Shown piece by piece: positions 1 to 6,670 of a stretch of 7,451 bases of DNA (its first letter is position 1; each line of letters starts with the position of its first letter). Made by a program: the position numbers and the translations under genes. The notes under the pieces were generated by a model that was not told the DNA's origin, made no database searches, and worked only from the letters and a program-made list of their open reading frames with translations. This DNA comes from an uncultured Pseudomonadota bacterium (GTDB taxonomy: Bacteria > Pseudomonadota > Gammaproteobacteria > Burkholderiales > Burkholderiaceae). Location: positions 1 through 7,451 of the forward strand of contig CAMLIZ010000192.1 of NCBI GenBank assembly GCA_946480245.1, given 5' to 3'.

Positions 1-655
1 CGGCGTCGCTGGAAAAGCGTGCGAACTCCGGGCACACCTCGAGCACGTGGTCACGGAAGCAGTGGCCCGTGCCGAGCAGCAGCATGGTCTCCTTCTTCAG
101 CTCCTCCGACGAGATGCTCTTGCGCTTGGCCAGGGCGTGGTGGGTGGGCACCGCCACCATGAAAGGCTCGTCGTACAGCGGCGCGATCGCCAGGCCGGTG
201 TCGGGGAAGGGCTCGGCCATGATGGCGCAGTCGATCTCGCCGGTGCGCAGCATCTCCAGCAGCCGCACCGTGAAGTTCTCCTGCAGCATCAGCGGCATCT
301 GCGGCGTGTGCTCGATCGCGTGTTTCACCAGCTCGGGCAACAGGTAGGGGCCGATCGTGTAGATGATGCCAAGCTTCAGCGGGCCGTTGAGCGGATCCTT
401 GCCGCGCGCGGCGATCTCCTTGATCGCCTGCGCCTGCTCGATCACCGCCTGCGCCTGCCGCACGATCGCCTCGCCCAGCGGCGTGACGCTGACCTCGTTG
501 GCGCCGCGCTCGAAGAGCTTCACGTCGAGCTCCTCCTCCAGCTTCTTGATCGCCACGCTGAGCGTGGGCTGCGACACGAAGCAGGCCTCGGCCGCGCGGC
601 CGAAGTGCTTCTCGCGCGCGACGGCGACGATGTAGCGGAGTTCGGTGAGCGTCAT
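1..655 (-). CDS. oxyR: OxyR, LysR-family hydrogen peroxide sensor and transcription activator (3' part missing)
   Basis: Cytoplasmic redox-sensing regulator that activates peroxide-defence genes in this family. The frame was read by hand from the ATG at 655 and stays open to the window edge, giving 218 residues of a protein usually near 300-320. The N-terminus (MTLTELRYIVAVAREKHF) starts a winged helix-turn-helix at about residues 1-60, with the typical LysR stretch SQPTLSVAIKKLEEEL at 28-43. The effector domain starts near 90 (NGPLKLGIIYTIGPYLLPEL). The redox pair falls at Cys199 and Cys208 (GHCFRDHVLEVC), the same numbering as in E. coli OxyR, and the peroxide-pocket residues Thr100, Thr129, His198 and Asp202 are also present. 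The pocket Arg266 and oligomerisation region lie beyond the window. It lies 64 bp downstream of recG on the same strand, so read-through from recG is likely. No good Shine-Dalgarno is seen. The OxyR identity rests on the exact cysteine positions, which other LysR proteins lack. Confidence 0.96.
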   Translation of the reverse strand, partial: MTLTELRYIVAVAREKHFGRAAEACFVSQPTLSVAIKKLEEELDVKLFERGANEVSVTPLGEAIVRQAQAVIEQAQAIKEIAARGKDPLNGPLKLGIIYTIGPYLLPELVKHAIEHTPQMPLMLQENFTVRLLEMLRTGEIDCAIMAEPFPDTGLAIAPLYDEPFMVAVPTHHALAKRKSISSEELKKETMLLLGTGHCFRDHVLEVCPEFARFSSDA

Positions 656-661
656 GGTGGC

Positions 662-680
662 TGCGGGGGGCGTGCCCGCA
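662..680 (-). other. Small hairpin in the recG-oxyR spacer, just before the oxyR start
   Basis: TGCGGG (662-667) and CCCGCA (675-680) form a perfect 6 bp stem with a 7 nt loop. On the minus strand it lies 6-25 nt upstream of the oxyR ATG at 655, where a ribosome binding site would be. There is no T-run, so a terminator of recG is unlikely; it might affect oxyR translation or be chance structure in GC-rich sequence. The rest of this 64 bp spacer (656-719) shows no convincing promoter, only a lone TATCGT at -10-like quality. Confidence 0.3.
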
Positions 681-719
681 ACGATACCCGAGGAAGCGGC
701 GCGGCGGGGGCTGCCGTGC

Positions 720-2771
720 TCAGGCCTTGAGGTAGTCGGCGCGGCCGCCCAGCCAGCGCTGCACGTGCGCCTCGGCGGCCCGCGGCTGCTCGCGCAGCAG
801 CTGCTGGGCCGCGCGCCGCGCCTGGCGCAGCAGCGCGTCGTCCTCGTTGAGGTCGGCGAAGCGCAGCAGCGGTGCGCCTGACTGCCGCGCGCCCATGAAC
901 TCGCCCGGGCCGCGGATCTCCAGGTCGCGGCGCGCGATCTCGAAGCCGTCGGTGGTCTCGGCCATGGCCTTCAGGCGCGCCTTGCCGGTCTCCGACAGCG
1001 GCGCGGTGTACAGCAGCACGCACACGCTGGCCACCGCGCCGCGCCCCACGCGCCCGCGCAGCTGGTGCAGCTGCGACAGGCCGAAGCGCTCGGCATGCTC
1101 CACCACCATCAGGCTGGCGTTGGGCACGTCCACGCCCACCTCGATCACCGTCGTCGCCACCAGCACGCTCATCTGCCCTTGCGCAAACAGCGACATCACC
1201 GCCGCCTTCTCGGCCGCCGGCATGCGCCCGTGCAGCAAGCCCACCATGTGGCCAGGCAGCGCCTCGCACAGCTGCCGGTGCGTCTCGGTGGCGTTCTTCA
1301 GGTCCAGCGTCTCGCTCTCCTCGATCAGCGGGCATACCCAGTACACCTGCCGGCCGCGGCTCACCTCGTCGCGGATGCGCGCCGTCACCTGATCGCGCTT
1401 GCCGTCGGCGAACACCTTGGTCAGCACCGGCGTGCGACCCGGCGGCAGCGTGTCGATCGTGCTCACGTCCAGGTCGGCGAAGTAGGTCATCGCCAAGGTG
1501 CGCGGGATCGGCGTGGCGCTCATCATCAGCAGGTGCGGCTCGAACGCACCGGCCAGCTTGCGCTTGAGCTGCAGCCGCTGTGCCACGCCGAAGCGATGCT
1601 GCTCGTCGACGATGGCCAGCCCGAGCCGGGCGAAATGCACGTCGTCCTGGATCACGGCGTGCGTGCCCACCACCAGCTGCGCCTCGCCGCTGGCCACGCG
1701 CTCGACCATCTGCGTGCGTGCCTTGCCCTTGCGGCTGCCGGTGAGCCAGGCCACGCCCACGCCGAGCGGCTGCAGCCACTGCACCAGCTTGCGGAAGTGC
1801 TGTTCGGCCAGGATCTCGGTCGGCGCCATCAGCGCGCACTGCCAGCCCGCATCGATGGCCACGGCCGCAGCCAATGCAGCCACCACCGTCTTGCCCGAGC
1901 CCACGTCGCCCTGCAGCAGCCGGTGCATGGGCGCGTCGCGCGCCAGGTCGGCTGCAATCTCCTCGGCCACGCGATGCTGTGCCGGCGTGAGCGTGAACGG
2001 CAGCGCCGACAACAGCTTCTCGTGCAGACCGCCCGGCTTTGCCGCCAGCGCCGGTGCGCGCAGCGCGGCGCGCTCCTGTTGCGCCTGCAGCTGTGACAGC
2101 TGTTGCGCCAGCAGCTCCTCGTACTTCAGGCGCTGCCAGGCCGGATGGCTGCGATCCTCCAATGCGGCCTGCGGCACCTCGGGCGGCGGATGGTGCAGGA
2201 AGCGCAGTGCCTCGCGCAGGCTGGGCAGGCCGCTCGGCACCGCGGACGCCGGCAGCAGCTCGTCGAGCGGCGCACGCTGCAATGCGGACGCCACCGCCTT
2301 GCGCAGATAGGCCTGCGGCAGCTGCGCGCTGGTGGGGTACACCGGCGTCAGCGCCGTGGCCAACGGCGTGCTCTCGTCCACCGGCCTGCAGGCCGGATGC
2401 ACCATCTCACGGCCGAAGAAGCCCCCGCGCACCTCGCCGCGCACGCGCACCCGTGCGCCCGGCGCCAGCTGCTTCTGCTGCGAGGGGTAGAAATTCAGGA
2501 AGCGCAGCACCAGCTCGTCGCTGCCGTCGTCCAGCCGCACCACCAGCTGCCGCCGCGGCCGGAACTCGACGCGGCTGTCGCGCACGATGCCTTCGCATTG
2601 CGCGCTCTCGCCTTCGCGCAGGTCGGCGATGCGCACGAGGCGCGTCTCGTCCTCGTAGCGCATCGGCAGGTGCAGCGCGAGGTCGATATCACGCAGCAGG
2701 CCGAGCTTTTCCATCGCCTTTTGCGGCGCGGACTTCTCCTGCTTGGCGGCGGTGACGGCGGCGTCGACCAT
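720..2771 (-). CDS. recG: ATP-dependent DNA helicase RecG
   Basis: Superfamily 2 double-stranded DNA translocase that regresses stalled replication forks and processes branched recombination intermediates. From the ATG at 2771 it has 683 residues, near the usual 690. Visible parts in order: N-terminal region with [12 protein letters not shown] (34-44); wedge/OB-fold domain about 45-130; Walker A GDVGSGKT at 288-295; [11 protein letters not shown] (315-325); DEQH box at 389-392 in [10 protein letters not shown]; motif III SAT at 418-420; helicase C-terminal domain with LLHGRMP (512-518), [13 protein letters not shown] (539-551) and QLRGRVGRG (570-578); and the RecG TRG region [19 protein letters not shown] (609-627). 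All motifs look intact. The in-frame ATG at 2822 would add 17 residues but would overlap the queA start codon on the other strand, so 2771 is preferred; a purine-rich GAAGGG lies 12 nt upstream of it, a slightly long spacing. recG is divergent from queA and followed by oxyR. Confidence 0.96.
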   Translation of the reverse strand: MVDAAVTAAKQEKSAPQKAMEKLGLLRDIDLALHLPMRYEDETRLVRIADLREGESAQCEGIVRDSRVEFRPRRQLVVRLDDGSDELVLRFLNFYPSQQKQLAPGARVRVRGEVRGGFFGREMVHPACRPVDESTPLATALTPVYPTSAQLPQAYLRKAVASALQRAPLDELLPASAVPSGLPSLREALRFLHHPPPEVPQAALEDRSHPAWQRLKYEELLAQQLSQLQAQQERAALRAPALAAKPGGLHEKLLSALPFTLTPAQHRVAEEIAADLARDAPMHRLLQGDVGSGKTVVAALAAAVAIDAGWQCALMAPTEILAEQHFRKLVQWLQPLGVGVAWLTGSRKGKARTQMVERVASGEAQLVVGTHAVIQDDVHFARLGLAIVDEQHRFGVAQRLQLKRKLAGAFEPHLLMMSATPIPRTLAMTYFADLDVSTIDTLPPGRTPVLTKVFADGKRDQVTARIRDEVSRGRQVYWVCPLIEESETLDLKNATETHRQLCEALPGHMVGLLHGRMPAAEKAAVMSLFAQGQMSVLVATTVIEVGVDVPNASLMVVEHAERFGLSQLHQLRGRVGRGAVASVCVLLYTAPLSETGKARLKAMAETTDGFEIARRDLEIRGPGEFMGARQSGAPLLRFADLNEDDALLRQARRAAQQLLREQPRAAEAHVQRWLGGRADYLKA

Positions 2772-2779
2772 GGAACAAT
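2752..2779 (+). promoter_or_regulatory. Possible sigma-70-type promoter for queA, inside the start of recG
   Basis: GTGACG (2752-2757) and AACAAT (2774-2779) each match the -35 and -10 consensus at four of six positions with a 16 bp spacer, giving a start near 2786 and a leader of about 35 nt before queA. It overlaps the first codons of recG on the other strand, so transcription of the two divergent genes may interfere. Weak match; support is mainly its position. Confidence 0.3.
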
Positions 2780-2820
2780 TCTGCCCTTCGTCTTCTTCAG
2801 GCCGGTACAGCCTGCATGCC

Positions 2821-3873
2821 ATGCGCCCCTACTCCCTCAGCGACTTCGACTTCGCGCTCCCGCCCGAGCTGATCGCGCAGCATCCGGCAGCCGAGCGCAG
2901 TGGCTCCCGCCTGCTCGACGGCACCGGCGCCACGCCGGTGGACCGCCGGTTCCGCGAGTTGCCCGCGCTGATGGGCGCGCGCGACCTGCTGGTGTTCAAC
3001 GACACGCGCGTGATCAAGGCGCGGCTGTTCGGCGCCAAGGACAGCGGCGGGGCGGTGGAGGCGCTGGTCGAGCGCGTGCTGCCGGGCCACGAGGTGCTGG
3101 CGCACCTGCGCGCCAGCAAGTCGCCGCGCGCGGGCCAGCGCGTGCGCTTTGCCGGCGCGTTCGACGCCGAGGTGCTGGGCCGCGACGGCCCTGACGCCTC
3201 GCTGTTCCGCCTGCGCTTTCCGTCGGAGCCGCTGACGCTGCTGGAGCTGCACGGCCATGTGCCGCTGCCGCCTTACATCACGCATGCCGACGAGGCCGAC
3301 GATGCGACGCGCTACCAGACCGTGTTCGCGGCTCGCCCGGGCGCAGTGGCGGCACCCACCGCGGCCCTGCACTTCGACGAGCCGATGCTGCAGGCCTTGC
3401 GGGCGATGGGTGTGACGACCGCGCGCGTGACGCTGCATGTTGGTGCCGGCACCTTCCAGCCCGTGCGCAGCGAGAACCTGGCCGAGCACAAGATGCACAG
3501 CGAATGGTTCGAGGTGCCGCCCGAGACCGTGCAGGCCGTGGCAGACGCACGCCAACGCGGCGGCCGCGTGATGGCGGTGGGCACCACCACTTTGCGCGCG
3601 CTGGAGTCGGCCGCGCGCGACGGCGCGCTGGCAGCGGGTTCGCGCGACACCGACCTCTTCATCACCCCCGGCTACCGCTTCCGGGTCGTCGACCGGCTGC
3701 TCACCAACTTCCATCTGCCCAAGAGCACGCTGCTGATGCTGGTCAGCGCCTTCGCCGGCTACGAGCACATCCGTGCGCTGTACGCGCATGCGATCGCGGC
3801 GCGCTATCGCTTCTTCAGCTATGGCGACGCGATGCTGCTGGACCGGCGCGAGCCGGGTGACGTCACAGGCTGA
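2821..3873 (+). CDS. queA: S-adenosylmethionine:tRNA ribosyltransferase-isomerase QueA
   Basis: Cytoplasmic queuosine-pathway enzyme. It transfers and isomerises the ribosyl group of S-adenosylmethionine onto preQ1-modified tRNA, giving epoxyqueuosine at anticodon position 34. The product has 350 residues (E. coli QueA 356) and is collinear with the family throughout: [23 protein letters not shown] (10-32), [16 protein letters not shown] (56-71), LPPYI (149-153), [16 protein letters not shown] (173-188), [14 protein letters not shown] (203-216), [11 protein letters not shown] (223-233), [14 protein letters not shown] (252-265), [20 protein letters not shown] (295-314) and [12 protein letters not shown] (329-340). 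The ATG at 2821 is chosen because the protein then begins [11 protein letters not shown], matching the usual N-terminus; open frame continues to ATGs at 2743 and 2770, but that would encode non-homologous sequence inside recG. No clear Shine-Dalgarno precedes it. Its partner tgt lies 2.8 kb downstream on the same strand, separated by two unrelated genes. Confidence 0.97.
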   Translation: MRPYSLSDFDFALPPELIAQHPAAERSGSRLLDGTGATPVDRRFRELPALMGARDLLVFNDTRVIKARLFGAKDSGGAVEALVERVLPGHEVLAHLRASKSPRAGQRVRFAGAFDAEVLGRDGPDASLFRLRFPSEPLTLLELHGHVPLPPYITHADEADDATRYQTVFAARPGAVAAPTAALHFDEPMLQALRAMGVTTARVTLHVGAGTFQPVRSENLAEHKMHSEWFEVPPETVQAVADARQRGGRVMAVGTTTLRALESAARDGALAAGSRDTDLFITPGYRFRVVDRLLTNFHLPKSTLLMLVSAFAGYEHIRALYAHAIAARYRFFSYGDAMLLDRREPGDVTG

Positions 3874-3884
3874 CGCGCCACCCG
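3854..3884. terminator. Hairpin across the queA stop codon, possible bidirectional terminator
   Basis: An interrupted stem pairs CGGGTG (3854-3859) with CACCCG (3879-3884) and CGTCA (3861-3865) with TGACG (3871-3875), around the 5 nt loop CAGGC. The queA stop codon TGA (3871-3873) is inside the second arm. It sits where queA and the phosphoesterase gene converge 27 bp apart, so it could end transcripts from both sides. No T-run follows on either strand, so it is not a classical intrinsic terminator; in GC-rich genomes such stems may act with Rho or protect 3' ends. Confidence 0.4.
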
Positions 3885-3900
3885 CACAAGCTGCCGCAGG

Positions 3901-5418
3901 TCACGGCGTGAGCGCGTTGCTCAGGTCGCCCACGTTGGCGCGCACACCCGGCAGCGGCTGCAGCCCGAAGCGCTCGGTCAGCAGCTTCAGGATCGAGCCG
4001 GTGTCGTAGCGGGTGTGGTCGACGAAGCCGCGCCGCACCTGCGGGCCGATCAGCAGCGCGGGCACCCGCGTGCCGGGGCCCAGCCAGTCGCTCCAGCCCG
4101 CGCCGGCGGGCGGCGGCATGTGGTCCCAGTAGCCGCCGTTCTCGTCGTAGGTCAGGATCACGAGCATGTCCTTCCACTGCGGGCTGGCGCGCAGCTTGGC
4201 CAGCAGCGCGGCCATGTAGCGGTCGCCGCTCTGGATGTCCGTGTAGGCCGGGTGCTGGGTGTAGCGGCCGGCCGGCTTGTAGAAGCTGACGGCGGGCAGC
4301 GTGCCGGCCTCGACGTCGCGCACGAAGTCGTCGCCGTCCTTCAGGTGCAGCGCGCGGTCCGGCGTGCCGGGTGCGAAGCGCGCGTAGTAGTTGAACGGCT
4401 GGTGGTGGGGCTGGAACATCGGGCTGCCCTCCTCGCGCGCATAGATCACGTGGCGCCTGGCGCCGGGCGGCTGTCGGCCGTCGGCCAGCGCAGCGTTCCA
4501 TCCGCCGGCGTACCAGGCCCAGCTCACGCCCCGCGCGCTCAAGGTGTCGCCGATGGTCGTCTGGGTCTGCGCCGGCAGTGGCGTCTCGCGGCCGGGCTCG
4601 CCGGCGGGGTCGGCCAGGTCGGGCGAGCCGCCGCGCGCCGGCTCGAACCCGCTGGGCTGGTAGGGCGGCTGCGAGGTGTTCACCGCATAGCCGTCGGGCG
4701 TGACCTGCGCGCCGGGCGTCACCAGCCGCACGGCGCCCTCGTTGGCCGACGGCGAATCGGGCTTCTTCTGGAGCCGGCCCTGCGCGTCGAGGCGGGCGCG
4801 CATGGCCGGGGGCGCATCGGGGTGGCGCGGCGCGCAGGCGCACACCAGGTACTGGTGGTTCAGGAACGAGCCGCCATAGGCGCCCATGAAGAAGTGGTCG
4901 GCCAGCGTGTACTCGCGCGCCCATTGCCACAGCTGCAGCGCCGATCCGTCGTAGTAGCCCATGGTCCAGCCACCCACCTGCGACATCGCCGCGAAGAGGT
5001 TGTTGCGCCCGCCGTTGATCTGCTCCCTGCTGTGGAAGAACGCGTGGATCGGGCTCGGCACGAGCTCGTTGGTGTAGCGGTTCATCGGCGGCGCGTCGAT
5101 GCGGAACGGCGCGTTGGGCATGCGCGGGAAGGTCGGGTCGGGCTTGCCGTCACGCCCGAACACCACCAGCTGCTTCAGCGGCTTGCCGTCATGGTCCAGC
5201 TGCAGCGTCTGCTCCGGCGTGGCGCTGGCCAGGCCTTCGGCGCCGGGGAACAGGCCGTAGAGGTTGTCGAAGCTGTGGTTCTCGGCGTAGATCACCACCA
5301 CGTGCCCGATGCGCTGCACGGGCGGCAGCGCCGCCGACGGTGGCGTGGCGGCGCAGCCGGCCAGTGCGATCAGCGCGGTGATGCCCAGCCAGCGCGACAA
5401 AGTCGATGAAAAGTGCAT
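3901..5418 (-). CDS. Phosphoesterase lipoprotein of the acid phosphatase AcpA / phospholipase C family
   Basis: Predicted envelope hydrolase of phosphate esters, 505 residues (Francisella AcpA is about 514). The N-terminus MHFSSTLSRWLGITALIALAGC is a lipoprotein signal with lipobox LAGC at 19-22. Lipidated Cys22 is followed by Ala, which by the Lol rule favours the outer membrane. Family motifs are complete: AENHSFDNLYG (45-55) with the Glu46/Asn47 metal ligands; GGSFLNHQYL (182-191) with Ser184 as probable nucleophile; VSFYKPAGRYTQHP (377-390); and TYDENGGYWDH (423-433) with Asp425/Glu426. A CxC pair (193/195) follows the nucleophile motif and might form a disulfide. The start at 5418 is chosen over the ATG at 5466 because it puts the signal peptide at the terminus and has a Shine-Dalgarno AAAGAGG 8 nt upstream. 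It is convergent with queA (27 bp apart) and divergent from the HD-GYP-like gene. The family contains both acid phosphatases and phospholipases C, so the substrate cannot be named. Confidence 0.9.
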   Translation of the reverse strand: MHFSSTLSRWLGITALIALAGCAATPPSAALPPVQRIGHVVVIYAENHSFDNLYGLFPGAEGLASATPEQTLQLDHDGKPLKQLVVFGRDGKPDPTFPRMPNAPFRIDAPPMNRYTNELVPSPIHAFFHSREQINGGRNNLFAAMSQVGGWTMGYYDGSALQLWQWAREYTLADHFFMGAYGGSFLNHQYLVCACAPRHPDAPPAMRARLDAQGRLQKKPDSPSANEGAVRLVTPGAQVTPDGYAVNTSQPPYQPSGFEPARGGSPDLADPAGEPGRETPLPAQTQTTIGDTLSARGVSWAWYAGGWNAALADGRQPPGARRHVIYAREEGSPMFQPHHQPFNYYARFAPGTPDRALHLKDGDDFVRDVEAGTLPAVSFYKPAGRYTQHPAYTDIQSGDRYMAALLAKLRASPQWKDMLVILTYDENGGYWDHMPPPAGAGWSDWLGPGTRVPALLIGPQVRRGFVDHTRYDTGSILKLLTERFGLQPLPGVRANVGDLSNALTP

Positions 5419-5426
5419 TCCCGTGG

Positions 5427-5433
5427 CCTCTTT
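5427..5433 (-). promoter_or_regulatory. Ribosome binding site of the phosphoesterase gene
   Basis: Read on the minus strand, AAAGAGG lies 8 nt before the ATG at 5418. It is one of the few recognisable Shine-Dalgarno sequences in this window. It decides the start in favour of 5418 rather than the upstream in-frame ATG at 5466, which would place 16 polar residues before the lipoprotein signal peptide. Confidence 0.7.
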
Positions 5434-5466
5434 GTCGTTGACAGGTCGCCATTGTGCGGTGCCCAT

Positions 5467-5494
5467 TCAAGCTGGGCCGGTCGTGAGCCGATAA
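5467..5494 (+). promoter_or_regulatory. Candidate sigma-28 (FliA) flagellar-class promoter of the HD-GYP-like gene
   Basis: GCCGATAA at 5487-5494 is an exact copy of the -10 element used by the flagellar sigma factor FliA (E. coli consensus TAAAGTTT, 11 nt, GCCGATAA). TCAAG at 5467-5471 lies 15 nt upstream and resembles the TAAAG half of the -35, one base further away than the enteric optimum; the rest of the -35 box matches poorly. The transcript would start near 5501, leaving a leader of about 35 nt and a weak GGGA ribosome site (5524-5527, 8 nt before the ATG at 5536). Sequence match only: a chance occurrence is unlikely in a 117 bp spacer but not excluded. Confidence 0.5.
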
Positions 5495-5535
5495 GCCTCG
5501 AAGGGCAGTCCTGCCGCTGCCGTGGGAACACCGCG

Positions 5536-6639
5536 ATGAAGTTGCTTCCTCTTCAGCAAGTGAGCGCCCAGGTGCGCGCCGGCGTGCCGTTGCCGTTCGG
5601 CATCCGTGACGCCGAAGGCGTGCTGCTGCTCGCGCGCGGGCAATCCGTGGCCGACGAAAAGGCGCTGAGCGTGCTGCTCGAGCGCGGCGCCACTGTCGAC
5701 ATGGAAGAAGCCGCACAGCGGCGCGGCGAAGCCGTGGCACCGCCGGCCGAGAACTTTCCTGGCCGCTGGCACCAGCTGACCGTGCGTGCCGCCGGGGTGC
5801 TGCGCCCGCCGCTGGCGCCTGACTTCTTCGAGCGCGTGAACGAGACGGCGGAGCAGCTGACCGGCATGGCCGAGCGCGACGCCGACCTGCTGCTGTACCT
5901 GGCGCTGCGCGGCGCGCGCGACCCTGGCACGCAATATGGCGTGCTGCACTCGCTGCATGCGGCCGTGGTGAGCATCCTGATGGCCAGGCGCCTGGGCTGG
6001 GACGAAGCCGCCACGCGCAGCCTGGCCTGCGCGGCGCTGACGATGAACCTGTCGATCATCGACCTGCAGTGCCGCATGGGCCCATCCACGCCGGCACCCA
6101 CGCCCGCCTTGCGCGAGACGATCGAGCGCCACCCGGAGGACAGCGCGGCGATGCTGCGCAAGGCCGGCCTCGAAGACGAGGCCTGGCTGCAGACCGTGGC
6201 GCAGCACCACGCGCCGCCAGCCGGTCAGCCCGAGCCCGACACGCCGAGCGAGGCGGCCAAGCTGCTGCGCCTGGTGGACAGCTACACCACCCGCATCACC
6301 GACCGGCCCGACACCATCATCGCGTCGCCCGCGCTGGCTGCGCGCGACCTGTTCGCGCACCACGCCACCGACCCGTTGGCGCTGATGCTGGTGAAGACGC
6401 TGGGCGTGTACCCGCCGGGCTGCTTCGTGCGCATCGCCTCCGGTGAGACGGCGGTGGTGCTGCGCCGCGGCGACAGCGCCAACAAGCCGCAGGTGGCCTG
6501 CATCACCAACAAGCGCGGCGACGCGCTGCAGCAGCCGATCCGGCGCGACACCGGGCTGCTGGCCGAGCATGCGATCACGGCGGTGGTGCCCGACAAGGAA
6601 GTCAAGGTGCGCATGCCGTCGCAGCAGCTCTACGCCTGA
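5536..6639 (+). CDS. Degenerate HD-GYP-like protein, probably not an active c-di-GMP phosphodiesterase
   Basis: Soluble protein of 367 residues with no signal peptide or membrane segment. Residues 1-55 ([16 protein letters not shown], then [20 protein letters not shown]) resemble the small beta-rich lead-in found before HD-GYP domains in betaproteobacteria. About 130-290 follows the HD-GYP pattern: [22 protein letters not shown] (134-155) matches the first helix with its His138; [15 protein letters not shown] (197-211) matches the following H..E...L helix; HH at 224-225 matches the HHE site; [15 protein letters not shown] (244-258) matches the VDxYDALTSDRP helix. The central HDxGK is replaced by TMNLS (169-173) and no GYP segment follows HH, so several metal and substrate ligands are missing. 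A C-terminal module (286-350, [26 protein letters not shown] onward) is often found after such domains. A regulatory or binding role is inferred, not shown. The ATG at 5536 is chosen because the open frame upstream (to 5413) is non-conserved and covers the promoter region. tgt follows after 31 bp. Confidence 0.8.
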   Translation: MKLLPLQQVSAQVRAGVPLPFGIRDAEGVLLLARGQSVADEKALSVLLERGATVDMEEAAQRRGEAVAPPAENFPGRWHQLTVRAAGVLRPPLAPDFFERVNETAEQLTGMAERDADLLLYLALRGARDPGTQYGVLHSLHAAVVSILMARRLGWDEAATRSLACAALTMNLSIIDLQCRMGPSTPAPTPALRETIERHPEDSAAMLRKAGLEDEAWLQTVAQHHAPPAGQPEPDTPSEAAKLLRLVDSYTTRITDRPDTIIASPALAARDLFAHHATDPLALMLVKTLGVYPPGCFVRIASGETAVVLRRGDSANKPQVACITNKRGDALQQPIRRDTGLLAEHAITAVVPDKEVKVRMPSQQLYA

Positions 6640-6657
6640 GGCGGCGCGCCGGGCGGC

Positions 6658-6663
6658 GACAAT
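6658..6663 (+). promoter_or_regulatory. Candidate -10 element placing the tgt transcript start at or near its ATG
   Basis: GACAAT matches TATAAT at four of six positions. It ends 7 nt before the tgt ATG at 6671, a spacing that would put transcription initiation at or within a base or two of the start codon. No recognisable -35 is seen 16-18 nt upstream, and there is no Shine-Dalgarno in the 31 bp gap, which fits leaderless initiation. It is also flanked by a short inverted repeat, GGCGG (6652-6656) and CCGCC (6664-6668). Read-through from the HD-GYP-like gene is the alternative. Confidence 0.35.
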
Positions 6664-6670
6664 CCGCCGC

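Noticed and set aside
47..730. Plus-strand open frame of 227 codons over the oxyR region, plus two smaller ones beside it
   Set aside because: It is antisense to a clearly conserved OxyR frame, its product is arginine- and leucine-rich low-complexity sequence with no recognisable domain, and such frames are expected opposite high-GC genes.
652..1839. Minus-strand 395-codon frame within recG
   Set aside because: It overlaps recG out of frame; its Ala/Arg/Gly-rich product matches no family, while the overlapping recG frame carries all helicase motifs.
3863..4930. Minus-strand 355-codon frame within the phosphoesterase gene
   Set aside because: Frame-shifted shadow of the phosphoesterase; its product is Arg/Ala-rich and the catalytic motifs are in the other frame.
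4015..5409. Plus-strand 464-codon frame opposite the phosphoesterase
   Set aside because: Antisense shadow rich in Arg, Val, Gly and His with no recognisable domain or ribosome site.
5438..5443. Perfect TTGACA -35 hexamer on the plus strand in the divergent spacer
   Set aside because: No acceptable -10 lies 16-18 bp downstream (GCCCAT region), so it is not called as a promoter; the sigma-28-type element is the better candidate.
5451..5456. CACAAT on the minus strand as a -10 for the phosphoesterase gene
   Set aside because: Spacing to the ATG is reasonable, but no -35-like hexamer is found 16-18 bp upstream; too weak to list.
5413..5535. Upstream ATG at 5413 as the start of the HD-GYP-like protein
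   Set aside because: The 41 extra residues would be encoded by the divergent promoter region and by the phosphoesterase ribosome site, and do not look protein-like; 5536 gives a clean N-terminus with a GGGA 8 nt upstream.
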